Of a stretch of 64,000 nucleotides of DNA, positions 26,114-33,564 are shown piece after piece. A model generated the notes under the pieces. That model did no database searches. It had not been told where the DNA came from and was given only the letters and a program-made list of their open reading frames with translations. The stretch spans positions 88,009 through 152,008 of the forward strand of contig DNFA01000015.1 in the NCBI GenBank assembly GCA_003487665.1, written 5' to 3'. Both the position numbers and the translations under genes were made by a program. Numbering within the stretch: position 1 is the first letter of the stretch; the number at the start of each line of letters is the position of its first letter. The DNA is from Oscillibacter sp. (lineage in GTDB: Bacteria > Bacillota > Clostridia > Oscillospirales > Oscillospiraceae).

Positions 26114-27480
26114 TGTTTCTCCCTCCTCAGCCATTCGGCCAACGTAGCCTTCTCGTCACGGCCAGCCACAAGGGCGGCCTCATAGGTCAGCTTGTACCCG
26201 TTCTTCGCGTCCTCCTGCCGGTTGACCAGCTTCATGATGCCGCGAACCTCTTTGTTCTCGGCGTACTTCGTGAGCATGGCTGTCCGCATCTTCGTGACCT
26301 TCTCTTGGTCGATGTCGTCGAGCAGCGTGTCCACGAAGCTCTGGTTCTGGGCCAGCATATAGCAGAGACGGCCGAGGCGGTACAGCTTGTGCGGTGCCTT
26401 CATGACGTACCACACAAAGATGGAGTCCGCAGCCATCTTCGAGATGCCGAAGACCGCAGCCACATAGCCGTCAATCAGGACAGCGCGGTTGTAGGTCGCC
26501 TGCGAGCCTACGAAGTTGTGCGTCCAGAGCATCCGGTAATACTGCGCGTTGGCGCCGGCGATCTGGATAATTCGGATGTCACTGTCCTCCGTGATCTCAT
26601 AGTCGAGCGGGAGCATACTGCATTTCAGAGGCTCCAGCTTGCCCTCCTGAGGGCGCTTGATTTTCTTCCCTTTGGCGAGGGCCACGGCTTCCTCTTCCCT
26701 GTTCGTCGTGATATACGAGTTCAAGTCGGCGCGTGTCCCAGAGCGGGCAAAGATGGTGTGGCCGACGGCCTCACCTGCCCGTTTCTCCTGATAGCACAGG
26801 AGCAGAGCGGGAGCGTCCATCATCATGTCGTAGAGCTGCTGATGGCCGGTCTCAGGGTCGAACATACCGTAGGGCGGCTCTTTCCAAGTCATCTTGCCCT
26901 GTGTGTCGTAGAACTTCTCATAGCCGGCGAAATACGTCGGCGGATTCGCCACGATGATCGTATGCGGGTCGTCCTTCACCTCACGGAGATGATCCCACAT
27001 ATCCAGCGGGCGGTAGCTCATACCACCGAGCAGGCTCTTCGTGGCCTCAAGCTGTCGGCGTATGCTCTCGATGTGCTCTTCACGCCTGTCGTGCAGGTCG
27101 CGCAGGATGTTGTGGAAATACTCGTTCCCTGCGCTCTTCGATGTCCGCAGATAGATTTGCGCGTACAGAGCTACGGCCGGGTCTAACAGCTCTTCATCGG
27201 AGAAGCCCTGCGCGTGGATCTGCAGCGGTTCGAGAGATTGCCCCGTGATGGCGTAGCCCATCACCGAGGTCATCATGTTCACGTCGCTGGTTTCGATCTG
27301 CTCAGGCTTGAACCCCGACTGGATTGCCAGATTTGCCATAGCGAATGTACCGGCGCATGGCTCTACGAACCGCGTGTACCCAGAACGCCGAGCGGTCTTA
27401 ATGAGCTCAATCAAAAACTTCTGCTCAACACCGTTCAGGCACCCGAGGAACATCGCTCCGGGGTCCATAAAAAACGCCAT
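26086..27480 (-). CDS. Adenine-specific DNA methyltransferase-like protein (possible antirestriction)
   Basis: A 464-aa protein with a SAM-binding motif FVEPCAGTFAMAN (residues about 38-50) and a catalytic-loop variant VANPPTYF (NPPY-like, about residue 178). This is the arrangement of N6-adenine methyltransferases; similar phage proteins are annotated as putative antirestriction methyltransferases. The usual Tyr/Phe after NPP is Thr, so activity is not certain. It heads the late operon, 32 bases after a terminator, with site TAGGAGG. It is coupled to the ParB-like gene. Confidence 0.75.
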   Translation of the reverse strand: MAFFMDPGAMFLGCLNGVEQKFLIELIKTARRSGYTRFVEPCAGTFAMANLAIQSGFKPEQIETSDVNMMTSVMGYAITGQSLEPLQIHAQGFSDEELLDPAVALYAQIYLRTSKSAGNEYFHNILRDLHDRREEHIESIRRQLEATKSLLGGMSYRPLDMWDHLREVKDDPHTIIVANPPTYFAGYEKFYDTQGKMTWKEPPYGMFDPETGHQQLYDMMMDAPALLLCYQEKRAGEAVGHTIFARSGTRADLNSYITTNREEEAVALAKGKKIKRPQEGKLEPLKCSMLPLDYEITEDSDIRIIQIAGANAQYYRMLWTHNFVGSQATYNRAVLIDGYVAAVFGISKMAADSIFVWYVMKAPHKLYRLGRLCYMLAQNQSFVDTLLDDIDQEKVTKMRTAMLTKYAENKEVRGIMKLVNRQEDAKNGYKLTYEAALVAGRDEKATLAEWLRREKQWQQKRAQQ

Positions 27481-27511
27481 TGTACTGACCTCCTATCGGT
27501 TTCGAGAACAC

Positions 27512-27546
27512 GAAAAAGAGGCGGCGGCCTTGCGGCCGTCACCTCT
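27512..27546 (-). terminator. Intrinsic terminator between nucleosidase gene and late operon
   Basis: GC-rich stem with GCAA loop (CGGCCGCAAGGCCG core, outer GAGG/CCTC) followed by TTTTTC on the - strand, just 32 bases before the first late gene. Confidence 0.75.
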
Positions 27547-27562
27547 CAGACGTGGTCTTCAC

Positions 27563-28234
27563 TTACATCTCGTCGATCAGCTTATCGACGATGTCCAGAC
27601 AGGTCATCGCTGTCCTGCCCTTCTCGTTCCAGTATTCCGCAGCGCCACCCCTAACGCTGTCGGCTACCGTTTTCACCATCAGGCACGGAACGTCGTTGCG
27701 GTCGCAGGTCAGCAGGATCGCCGCTGCTTCCATGTCGCACACATCCGCGCCGAACTCTCTGTGGAGCCAGAGCTTTTCCTTGGCCTTGCCCATGAACTTA
27801 TCGCCAGAGGCGCAGCACACATGACGCAGGTTCGGGAACACTCGGCTTGCCATCTCCATGAGCCGTTCATCGGTCTGGAGCCGCCGGCCTGGGTACTCCA
27901 TGTATCGGCCAACAGGCACACCGTCCACGTCGGATAGGTCGTACTGCCAATGCACCACGCAGTCAACGAGGCAAGGCTCGTCGGCCATCAGGTCTTCTCT
28001 GCAGCCTCCCACTACGCCGTAATTAAGAACCGCAGCGACTTCGTAGCGGTCGATAAGGTATTGTGTTGCGGCGGCCGCGAAAATCTCACCTGCGCCGCTA
28101 TACAGGGCGTAGACTTGGCTTTTGGCGGTTTGATAAAGCACTGTGCCGTAGCCGTCGTTCAAATCGTAGCCTTCGCCGTATTTCTGGCGCATGGCCTCTT
28201 CCTCGACTGCTACGATCAGTCCGATCTTCCTCAT
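27563..28234 (-). CDS. MTA/SAH nucleosidase-like protein (purine nucleoside phosphorylase fold)
   Basis: A 223-aa protein. MRKIGLIVAVEEEAM, SGAGEIFAAAATQYLIDRY, LNYGVVGGC and the end motif CDMEAAAILLTCDRNDVPCL-type followed by VKTVADSV match 5'-methylthioadenosine/S-adenosylhomocysteine nucleosidases: Glu of DMEAAA and the Asp of VADS are the usual ribose and purine contacts. It would split SAH or MTA into adenine and a thio-sugar. ATG 28234 has GAGGAG. It has a hairpin terminator on each side. Other PNP/UDP family activities are possible. Confidence 0.8.
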   Translation of the reverse strand: MRKIGLIVAVEEEAMRQKYGEGYDLNDGYGTVLYQTAKSQVYALYSGAGEIFAAAATQYLIDRYEVAAVLNYGVVGGCREDLMADEPCLVDCVVHWQYDLSDVDGVPVGRYMEYPGRRLQTDERLMEMASRVFPNLRHVCCASGDKFMGKAKEKLWLHREFGADVCDMEAAAILLTCDRNDVPCLMVKTVADSVRGGAAEYWNEKGRTAMTCLDIVDKLIDEM

Positions 28235-28256
28235 GGAGTCACTCCTCGATGCAAGA

Positions 28257-28286
28257 GAAAAGGCAGCCGGTTCTCCGACTGCCTTT
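28257..28286 (-). terminator. Terminator/attenuator after the tRNA array
   Basis: Stem GGCAGTCGG/CCGGCTGCC extended by AAA/TTT, loop AGAA, then TTTTC on the - strand. It closes the tRNA transcript and lies about 20 bases before the nucleosidase ATG, so it could also attenuate that gene. Confidence 0.7.
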
Positions 28287-28295
28287 CTCGTATTC

Positions 28296-28369
28296 TGGAC
28301 CGGGCTCCAGCTTGCGAGGCTGGAACGCCTGCCGGGTAGGCAGGAATGATGCACTTTCACCAAGCCCGG
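28296..28369 (-). tRNA. tRNA-Gly-like element 1 (ACC), non-canonical
   Basis: A 74-base cloverleaf with exact tRNA spacing: acceptor CCGGGCT/AGCCCGG, 2 bases, D stem GTGA/TCAT, anticodon stem CCTGC/GCAGG with loop CTACCCG, 4-base variable loop, T stem CCAGC/GCTGG, U73 and encoded CCA. Yet the T-loop is CTCGCAA, the 53-61 pair is C-G instead of G-C, and the D-loop lacks GG. Central loop bases give NCC and U73 fits glycine identity. May be non-translational. Confidence 0.55.
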
Positions 28370-28372
28370 ATA

Positions 28373-28445
28373 TGGACTGGGAATCCGCTTACGGGGCGGA
28401 AACTCTCGACAGGATGCCGAGCGTGATACCTTTCACTATTCCCGG
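28373..28445 (-). tRNA. tRNA-Gly-like element 2 (UCC), non-canonical
   Basis: A 73-base cloverleaf homologous to its neighbours: acceptor CCGGGAA/TTCCCAG with one mismatch, D stem GTGA/TCAC, anticodon stem CTCGG/TCGAG with loop CATCCTG (A at position 33, centre UCC), T stem TCCGC/GCGGA, T-loop CCCGTAA, U73, CCA. Departures from the canonical T-arm match elements 1 and 3. Confidence 0.5.
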
Positions 28446-28470
28446 ATGTTGCCCCGATGGTCGGGGCCTA

Positions 28471-28547
28471 TGGCACGGACGGTTGGGAATCGAACCCACC
28501 ACACGCGGTTTTGGAGACCGTGTCGCCACCTTGGGACATTCGCCCGT
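28471..28547 (-). tRNA. tRNA-Trp (CCA)
   Basis: Acceptor ACGGGCG/CGTCCGT with A1-U72 and G73 as in bacterial tRNA-Trp, encoded CCA, anticodon loop CTCCAAA and T-loop TTCGATT. One extra base in the 3' T-stem strand makes it 77 bases. A perfect 7-bp GCCCCGA/TCGGGGC hairpin lies in the 25-base gap after it. The phage may supply it for Trp codons or as a replacement for cleaved host tRNA. Confidence 0.85.
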
Positions 28548-28550
28548 ATA

Positions 28551-28624
28551 TGGACCGGAACCCTACTTGCGAGGTAGGAACTCCCTCAAGGATAGAGGGC
28601 GTGATGCTCTTTCACCAGTTCCGG
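28551..28624 (-). tRNA. tRNA-Gly-like element 3 (UCC), non-canonical
   Basis: A 74-base cloverleaf with all stems perfect: acceptor CCGGAAC/GTTCCGG, D stem GTGA/TCAC, anticodon stem CCCTC/GAGGG with loop TATCCTT (A33, centre UCC), T stem CCTAC/GTAGG, U73 and CCA. Its T-loop CTCGCAA is identical to that of element 1, including the reversed C53-G61 pair. Confidence 0.55.
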
Positions 28625-28632
28625 GTATCTGA

Positions 28633-28789
28633 TGTGCGGGCGGGGATTTGTCACCCCGCATAGCGCAGGCAGCGTACAACGTGCTTTCTTCCCGTCCGAG
28701 GTAGCTACTTAACCCCAATAGGTCTGCGTTCTGTTGTGCCCTTCTGCGCCGCATACCCTTGCTGCGTCTACCTATTCCGCCACCGCACA
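28633..28789 (-). ncRNA. Interrupted tRNA-Leu-like relic
   Basis: The 5' part has a perfect Leu-type start (TGTGCGG, TG, then D-arm GCGGAATAGGTAGACGC) and the 3' part a T-arm GCGGGG/CCCCGC with loop TGACAAAT and CCGCACA, which pairs fully with the 5' acceptor strand. Between them are about 90 bases with no recognisable anticodon arm, and no CCA follows. It may be a decayed or interrupted tRNA, or a structured RNA derived from one. Confidence 0.4.
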
Positions 28790-28804
28790 TCACCGGCCTG
28801 CCGG

Positions 28805-29260
28805 TTACAGCAGGCTCAGTTGCTCAACTTTCTCTTCAGGCGGTTTTGCCGCCTTAGGCTGCTTCAAAGCGTCAGCCTCAGGCATCTCCTCGATGACCTC
28901 GCCGGTGTGGGCCAGCCACCACTCCGCAAACAACGTGCGGTGACACCAGTTCTCAGGCTTACGGATGTCCTCAAAGCAGAGCAGAACCAGCTTCTTGTCC
29001 TCCTCCTGAGCCTTGGCGTCAAGTCGCTGGACGATGCCGATAATCTTATCGACGCCGATCTTATCCAGCTTCTTGAAATACTCGGCCTTGTACTCCTCAT
29101 AGCCCAGCTTCAGCATATCGTACCGCGGAGCCAGCGCGTAGCACTGTTCACGGATCTCGTACCCAGTTGAAAATCTGGGCTTGCCGACGCTGATGCCGAC
29201 GGGATAATACCCATCGTTTCGGAGTTCCTTGTTGCTATACCGACCTGTCATAATTGCCAT
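28805..29260 (-). CDS. DUF488 family protein
   Basis: A 151-aa protein with DUF488 features: YPVGISVGKPRFSTGYEI near the start and LLCFEDIRKPENWCHRTLFA, the conserved C-E-x8-CHR block. The family is uncharacterised and may bind nucleic acid or metal. The first ATG has AGGAGG at 7 bases and a promoter 29 bases upstream. It leads the transcript that contains the tRNA array. C-terminal 30 residues are Lys/Pro-rich. Confidence 0.82.
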   Translation of the reverse strand: MAIMTGRYSNKELRNDGYYPVGISVGKPRFSTGYEIREQCYALAPRYDMLKLGYEEYKAEYFKKLDKIGVDKIIGIVQRLDAKAQEEDKKLVLLCFEDIRKPENWCHRTLFAEWWLAHTGEVIEEMPEADALKQPKAAKPPEEKVEQLSLL

Positions 29261-29288
29261 GTGATTGCCTCCTGAATATCTTTACTTT

Positions 29289-29316
29289 ATTGTACCATAC
29301 GGCCTACCTAAAGCAA
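29289..29316 (-). promoter_or_regulatory. Promoter of DUF488-tRNA operon with TTAGGTAGG spacer
   Basis: TTGCTT (-35), 16-base spacer, TACAAT (-10) on the - strand. The spacer starts TAGGTAGG, so the promoter carries TTTAGGTAGG, as does the early promoter at 35943-35970. Confidence 0.7.
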
Positions 29317-29546
29317 GGTTTTACGGTGTCGCTACGCATTTTTGTGACCTTGTTCGGATGCCTCGCGCCTCGCTGCGGCAGGCTGTGAAATCCCTTTTTA
29401 GGGGTGACACATACCCAGCCGATGGCCCTCCGCCTCACCGTTCCGCCGTCATGGCGTTTTCGATGCAGGTTTCAGGCCCTCAGGCGCCGTGTGGTTGTGA
29501 TACTCAGGGGTTCTCACCAAGCAGCGCCTTGCTGGGTCTGTTGCGC
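29317..29546. other. Gap downstream of metK without a recognisable gene
   Basis: This stretch between the metK stop and the DUF488 promoter holds no frame with a ribosome site on either strand. A short CCCTAAAAAGGG hairpin and a weak AGCA/TGCT hairpin occur, but no clear T-run terminator for metK. Confidence 0.5.
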
Positions 29547-30716
29547 TTACTTGATGGCTTCGAGCAGTTTCTCTGCAGCGTCCGTCTTCTCCCAAGTACG
29601 TTCCTCGCCGATGACGTTGCCGAAGTGGCCGTAGGCGGAAGTGTTCTTGTAGACGGGCTTGCGCAGGTCAAGCCAGTTGATAATGCCTCTGGGGGTCAGA
29701 TCGTAGACGGCCTCGACGGCGTCACAGATCTTATCCTCGGCGTACTTACCTGTGCCGTAGGTATCGACGCGGATGCTCACAGGATGCGCAACACCGATGG
29801 CATAGGCAAGCTGAACCTGACACTTATCAGCGATGCCGGCAGCCACGATGTTCTTTGCGATGTGGCGGGCTGCATACGCTGCGGAGCGGTCAACCTTGGT
29901 GGGGTCTTTACCGGAGAAGGCGCCGCCACCGTGCGCGGCATAGCCGCCGTAGGTGTCCACGATGATCTTGCGTCCGGTGAGGCCCGAGTCTGCGGCAGGA
30001 CCGCCCTTGACGAAACGGCCCGTGGGATTGATGAACAGGGCGTAGGTGTCAACATCCATATTGGGCTGGTAGGTCAGCAACTCGTCGAGGACGGGCTTGA
30101 TGACGTGCTCCTTCAGAGGCTCCTCCAGATCCTCGGGTGCGACGCACTCCTCATGCTGGGTAGAGATGACGACGGTGTCAACCCGTACCGGGTTGCCCCC
30201 CTCGTCATACTCCACCGTCACCTGTGTCTTTCCATCGGGGAGGATGTGAGGGATCGTGCCGTCCTTTCTCTTCTTCATCAGCAGGTATGCCATCTTGTTC
30301 GCCAGCGTGATAGGCAAGGGCATCAGATCCGGTGTCTCGTTACAGGCGTAGCCGAACATCATTCCCTGATCCCCCGCTCCGCCGACTCCGTCGTTGGTTC
30401 CCATTGCGATGTCGGGGCTCTGCTCGTCGATGGCTACCATCACCGCGCAGGTGTTGCCGTCAAATCCCGCCTTGGGGCTGTCATAGCCGATGTCCTTCAG
30501 GACGCCGCGGGCGATACCGGCAAAGTCGATGTAGTGCTCCGTGCTGATCTCGCCCATGACCAGCACCATGCCGGTCGTGCAGCAGGTCTCGCAGGCCACA
30601 CGGCCATTCGGGTCATGCTTCATGACCTCGTCGAGCACTGCGTCAGAGATGCGGTCGCACACTTTATCGGGATGGCCTTCCGTGACCGATTCCGAAGTGA
30701 AGAGTATCTTGCTCAT
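29547..30716 (-). CDS. metK: S-adenosylmethionine synthetase (phage-borne)
   Basis: A full-length 389-aa enzyme making SAM from methionine and ATP. The motifs are intact: GHPDK (14-18), [13 protein letters not shown] [29 protein letters not shown] and [20 protein letters not shown]. It lies inside the prophage, with phage genes on both sides, at its own 184-base upstream gap; the site is AAGGAGG. No SAM riboswitch signature is seen in the leader. A TTGAAG-N15-TATTAT pair at about 30.80 kb is a possible promoter. Likely raises SAM for methylation during infection; that role is inference. Confidence 0.93.
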   Translation of the reverse strand: MSKILFTSESVTEGHPDKVCDRISDAVLDEVMKHDPNGRVACETCCTTGMVLVMGEISTEHYIDFAGIARGVLKDIGYDSPKAGFDGNTCAVMVAIDEQSPDIAMGTNDGVGGAGDQGMMFGYACNETPDLMPLPITLANKMAYLLMKKRKDGTIPHILPDGKTQVTVEYDEGGNPVRVDTVVISTQHEECVAPEDLEEPLKEHVIKPVLDELLTYQPNMDVDTYALFINPTGRFVKGGPAADSGLTGRKIIVDTYGGYAAHGGGAFSGKDPTKVDRSAAYAARHIAKNIVAAGIADKCQVQLAYAIGVAHPVSIRVDTYGTGKYAEDKICDAVEAVYDLTPRGIINWLDLRKPVYKNTSAYGHFGNVIGEERTWEKTDAAEKLLEAIK

Positions 30717-30900
30717 GCGTTGAACCTCCTTGTTGTCTTTCCGTTTCGTCTGGATTTCTTGTCCCCCTCGGACTCTCCAGATTTTCTATGCTACACGATA
30801 ATACAGGTTGATGGTGAACTTCAATCCCGTTCGCTCCCCATCAATTCTTGTTGCTCTCTTTTAGTCTCTTTTCCTGTCTTTTACTCCCCGATACAGGTAT

Positions 30901-31188
30901 TCAAACGCGCTGGCGGTGAACGGTTTCGCCGTGGAAGCAGCACCCGCAGTAAACCCAGACGCCATCCTTGAAGGCGAACGTCATAAACGTCGGGCGCCAG
31001 CGGCCATTCTCGTCTACCATGTGGTCGTATGCCTCGCCCACCTGCAGATACCCGCTCGACATGGATGCGGGCGGGACGCAGTCGCGGAAGTCATTGACGA
31101 TCTGCTCGTCCACGGTGTCTCCGGGCTGTGCCGCTTTGTAGAAGTCCCCGGCCGCCGCCCAAACCTCCCGAGTGATGTGTTTGCTCAT
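30901..31188 (-). CDS. Early-operon protein of unknown function
   Basis: A 95-aa protein (MSKHITREVWAAAGDFYKAA...), last gene of the early operon. It has a CGCC motif (VYCGCCFHGE) near the end with Cys-Cys and His, and a Trp-rich middle. Site AAGGAGG. It overlaps the previous gene by 4 bases. No family recognised. Confidence 0.6.
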   Translation of the reverse strand: MSKHITREVWAAAGDFYKAAQPGDTVDEQIVNDFRDCVPPASMSSGYLQVGEAYDHMVDENGRWRPTFMTFAFKDGVWVYCGCCFHGETVHRQRV

Positions 31189-31706
31189 GCCTTATCCTCC
31201 TTGATGTAGTTTTCATTGAGCCAGTCGATCCATCCAGAAATACCTCCGCAGGCGTCCAGCACGTCGTCCGCGTCATCCACGACGCTCGACCCGTGCCAAT
31301 GCCCTTTCGGGTCTTTCACAAATGCCTCGATCCAGCTATTGTTCTCAAAGGCCACCTTATTCTCGGCCTCTTCGTCTGCGTTGAGGGCGTCCCACAGCTC
31401 CGCGTCGCTCTTGAAGGTAGTCCTCAGAGTGTCAGATGCCGCCATGTTCATCGCGCCGGTGTTCTGCTTGTTCTTATACAGGAAATCGTGGCCGTTCATG
31501 AAGCCGACGATCTCGACGTCTCCATGTACCTCGACGGACACCTCATAGCCCTTGTATCTCAGGCCACCGATATGGCCGCCGTACCACACGCAATCGAGGT
31601 GGTCATCGTCAATGAAAATGCTCTCCTCGGTCAGAAGCTCCGCGCCGAACGCCTTCGCGTCGGCCTGCATCTTGCGGTAGCGCCGCTCGATCTTATGCCG
31701 GCTCAT
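31185..31706 (-). CDS. Acidic early-operon protein of unknown function
   Basis: A 173-aa protein starting MSRHKIERRYRKMQADAKAFG, with a basic N-terminal helix and an acidic remainder, beta-rich around GGHIGGLRYKGYEVSVEVHG and ending in a Trp/Asp-rich region (GISGWIDWLNENYI). Start 31706 is chosen because AAGGAGAG lies 6 bases upstream; an ATG two codons earlier abuts that site. Overlaps the kinase gene end. Confidence 0.62.
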   Translation of the reverse strand: MSRHKIERRYRKMQADAKAFGAELLTEESIFIDDDHLDCVWYGGHIGGLRYKGYEVSVEVHGDVEIVGFMNGHDFLYKNKQNTGAMNMAASDTLRTTFKSDAELWDALNADEEAENKVAFENNSWIEAFVKDPKGHWHGSSVVDDADDVLDACGGISGWIDWLNENYIKEDKA

Positions 31707-32233
31707 AGCCATCTCTCCTTCACCATCATATAGGCGTACACTGCCTTAACAGTTTCCTCCAGATTGCGGTTGCTGAACCACGCATCTGCCATGATGTGTA
31801 GGTTCTCGAACTCCTTGACGTCGAAGTGCAGACGCTCTTTGACCGCCTCCGGTGTATCTCCGCGTTCGAGCATTCTCTCAGCTCTCTCCTCCTGTGGGGC
31901 ATAGATGGCAATGACTACCACCTCTTTGCTGCCGGAATATCTCTCCCACATATACCGGATTCCAGCGGGGTCGATCACATAGATGTCGTTCTCCTCAATG
32001 GCAGACTCCGGTACGCCGTAGCGGTAGCCATCGTAAAGCGTAAACGCGCACATCTTGCCAGCCGCATCGAACTGCTCGGGCGTAACGAAGATATGGCCGG
32101 GTTCTCCATCATAGCGAGGTGGACGTTCCGTGTACGACCACACCTCCTTCAGACCATATCGCTTCGTCAGCTCGTGGGCAACGCTGGATTTGCCAGAGCC
32201 AGACGGACCAGCCAGCAGGTAAATGTTCTTCAT
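31703..32233 (-). CDS. Guanylate kinase-like P-loop nucleotide kinase
   Basis: A 176-aa protein with P-loop LLAGPSGSGKSSVAHEL (residues about 5-21), and a guanylate-kinase-like lid/substrate region SYTERPPRYDGEPGHIFVT resembling the GMK TTRxPRxGExxGxxY motif. A later YVIDPAGIRYMWERY segment and an RMLERGD lid region fit GMK. It may phosphorylate (d)GMP or another dNMP, feeding phage DNA synthesis. ATG 32233 follows GGAGGAAACC. Confidence 0.75.
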   Translation of the reverse strand: MKNIYLLAGPSGSGKSSVAHELTKRYGLKEVWSYTERPPRYDGEPGHIFVTPEQFDAAGKMCAFTLYDGYRYGVPESAIEENDIYVIDPAGIRYMWERYSGSKEVVVIAIYAPQEERAERMLERGDTPEAVKERLHFDVKEFENLHIMADAWFSNRNLEETVKAVYAYMMVKERWL

Positions 32234-32781
32234 TCGGTTTCCTCCATCTCTTTCCAGCTCTTTTCGTTGCAAAACAAGTTAGCAATATCATCCTCTTCAT
32301 CGGGGAGTTCTGCCGTGACGCTGTTCAGCCCGCTCATAGCACCCACTGACCCCGGTGAATAATGCTTTGTCTGTTCTCCGGTTTCATAATAGAATCGCAC
32401 CCGGCTATCTGTAAAATGTGGCTCGACCGTCAAAACTTCCTTATTGCTCCATTCCCAAAAGTCGTCTGGGTCGTCACAGTCGTGCAGAATGATGTCCACC
32501 TTTGCGCCGACGCCGCGCGGGCCAAGAACTTCAGCCTTTTTACCCTTCTTGGCGGCGATAGAAGACGCCAGCGACCTAATGACGTCAACCCAGTCCGCTA
32601 TTGGTACTGTGCGTTTCATCTTATCAGTTTCTTCAGCCATCGCATCGTATTGCTCGGCTATATTTCGGAAATTGATGGCAATGTCTCTCAGGCGCTTTGC
32701 CTCAGCGTCGCACTCTCTTATGACACTCTTGGACATGGAGAGTAGCTTCTTATATTGCGCCGTTCGCTCGCTTACTTTCAT
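32230..32781 (-). CDS. Early-operon protein of unknown function, helical N-terminus
   Basis: A 183-aa protein starting MKVSERTAQYKKLLSMSK. Residues 1-60 look coiled coil, then a mixed domain (GVGAKVDIILHDCDDPDDFWEW) and an acidic end. ATG 32781 has GAGGAGGG. Coupled by 4-base overlaps on both sides. No family recognised. Confidence 0.6.
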   Translation of the reverse strand: MKVSERTAQYKKLLSMSKSVIRECDAEAKRLRDIAINFRNIAEQYDAMAEETDKMKRTVPIADWVDVIRSLASSIAAKKGKKAEVLGPRGVGAKVDIILHDCDDPDDFWEWSNKEVLTVEPHFTDSRVRFYYETGEQTKHYSPGSVGAMSGLNSVTAELPDEEDDIANLFCNEKSWKEMEETE

Positions 32782-33128
32782 ACGCCCTCCTCGGATTTTG
32801 ACACTGGACGGAAAATCTCCGACCAACTCTGGCCGCAGTTGAAAACGAGGTACAGGTGCTCACCGTAGTCCTCGATCCTGTCGCCAGACTCTTCGAGCCC
32901 GTGCAGATACGCCGTGTTCACCACGTCAACGGCGAGCCGCAGCTTGCTTGTGACGATGTGGAAATCGTACCCGACCAGAACGATCACCTGATGGATGTCA
33001 TCAAGGAAGCCGTTCAGGTCAACCTCCACGCTGGTCACACCGTCGATGCTTAACAGGTCGCGCTCAAGCGATGCACATTTCTCGGTGATGCCGTACCGCT
33101 CGGCAATCCGTGTAGTCTCGTCGTTCAT
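32778..33128 (-). CDS. Early-operon protein of unknown function
   Basis: A 116-aa protein with alternating beta-alpha pattern (LLSIDGVTSVEVDLNGFL, DIHQVIVLVGYDFHIV, LRLAVDVVNTAYLHG). It could be a small ferredoxin-like fold; no named family. Overlaps both neighbours by 4 bases. Confidence 0.6.
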   Translation of the reverse strand: MNDETTRIAERYGITEKCASLERDLLSIDGVTSVEVDLNGFLDDIHQVIVLVGYDFHIVTSKLRLAVDVVNTAYLHGLEESGDRIEDYGEHLYLVFNCGQSWSEIFRPVSKSEEGV

Positions 33129-33562
33129 CGAACCGCTCCTTTCACGTAGTACCGACCGGCCTCCGCGACCGTGGTATCGTCGAAGCAGTCGGTCATCGCA
33201 CTACTGACCTTTCGGATCATCTCCGGGTCAAGGCCAGCACGTTCCATTGCCATGATGGCATAACCCTTGCAGGCGTCGTTGTTCCACGGCCCCTCAATCA
33301 TCTGGGCCAGTATGCCGACTCTACCGGCCGCATAGCCCTCCGCTCGGATGCGCTCCACCGTTCTCTCAGGCAGGGTGATGCGCATGGATTTGCAGTCGAA
33401 GTCCTCGTCGTCCGGGCTGCAGTCGAGCAGGTCAGCGAGCTTCGCTTCGATGGCGGCATCATCCGCCTCTTCTTCGATGTCTGTCGCCTCGAAAGCGTGG
33501 TAGGTTTCGTAGGTATCGTGGCTTCTCTCGAAGCCGTAGTGCAGTTCAATTTCGTATGCCAT
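33125..33562 (-). CDS. Acidic early-operon protein of unknown function
   Basis: A 145-aa protein (MAYEIELHYGFERSHDTYET) with an acidic stretch (TDIEEEADDAAIEAKLADLL) and a helical end. Strong net negative charge. ATG 33562 has AAGGAGGAG at good spacing. DNA-mimic or anti-defence roles are possible for acidic early proteins but not shown. Confidence 0.6.
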   Translation of the reverse strand: MAYEIELHYGFERSHDTYETYHAFEATDIEEEADDAAIEAKLADLLDCSPDDEDFDCKSMRITLPERTVERIRAEGYAAGRVGILAQMIEGPWNNDACKGYAIMAMERAGLDPEMIRKVSSAMTDCFDDTTVAEAGRYYVKGAVR

Positions 33563-33564
33563 AT

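Noticed and set aside
28563..28793. 76-codon - strand frame
   Set aside because: It covers the tRNA-like structures and lacks a ribosome site; codon use is unlike the phage genes.
30717..30900. Possible SAM riboswitch before metK
   Set aside because: No SAM-I, SAM-II or SMK consensus parts were found; only a loose TTGATGG/CCATCAA inverted repeat.
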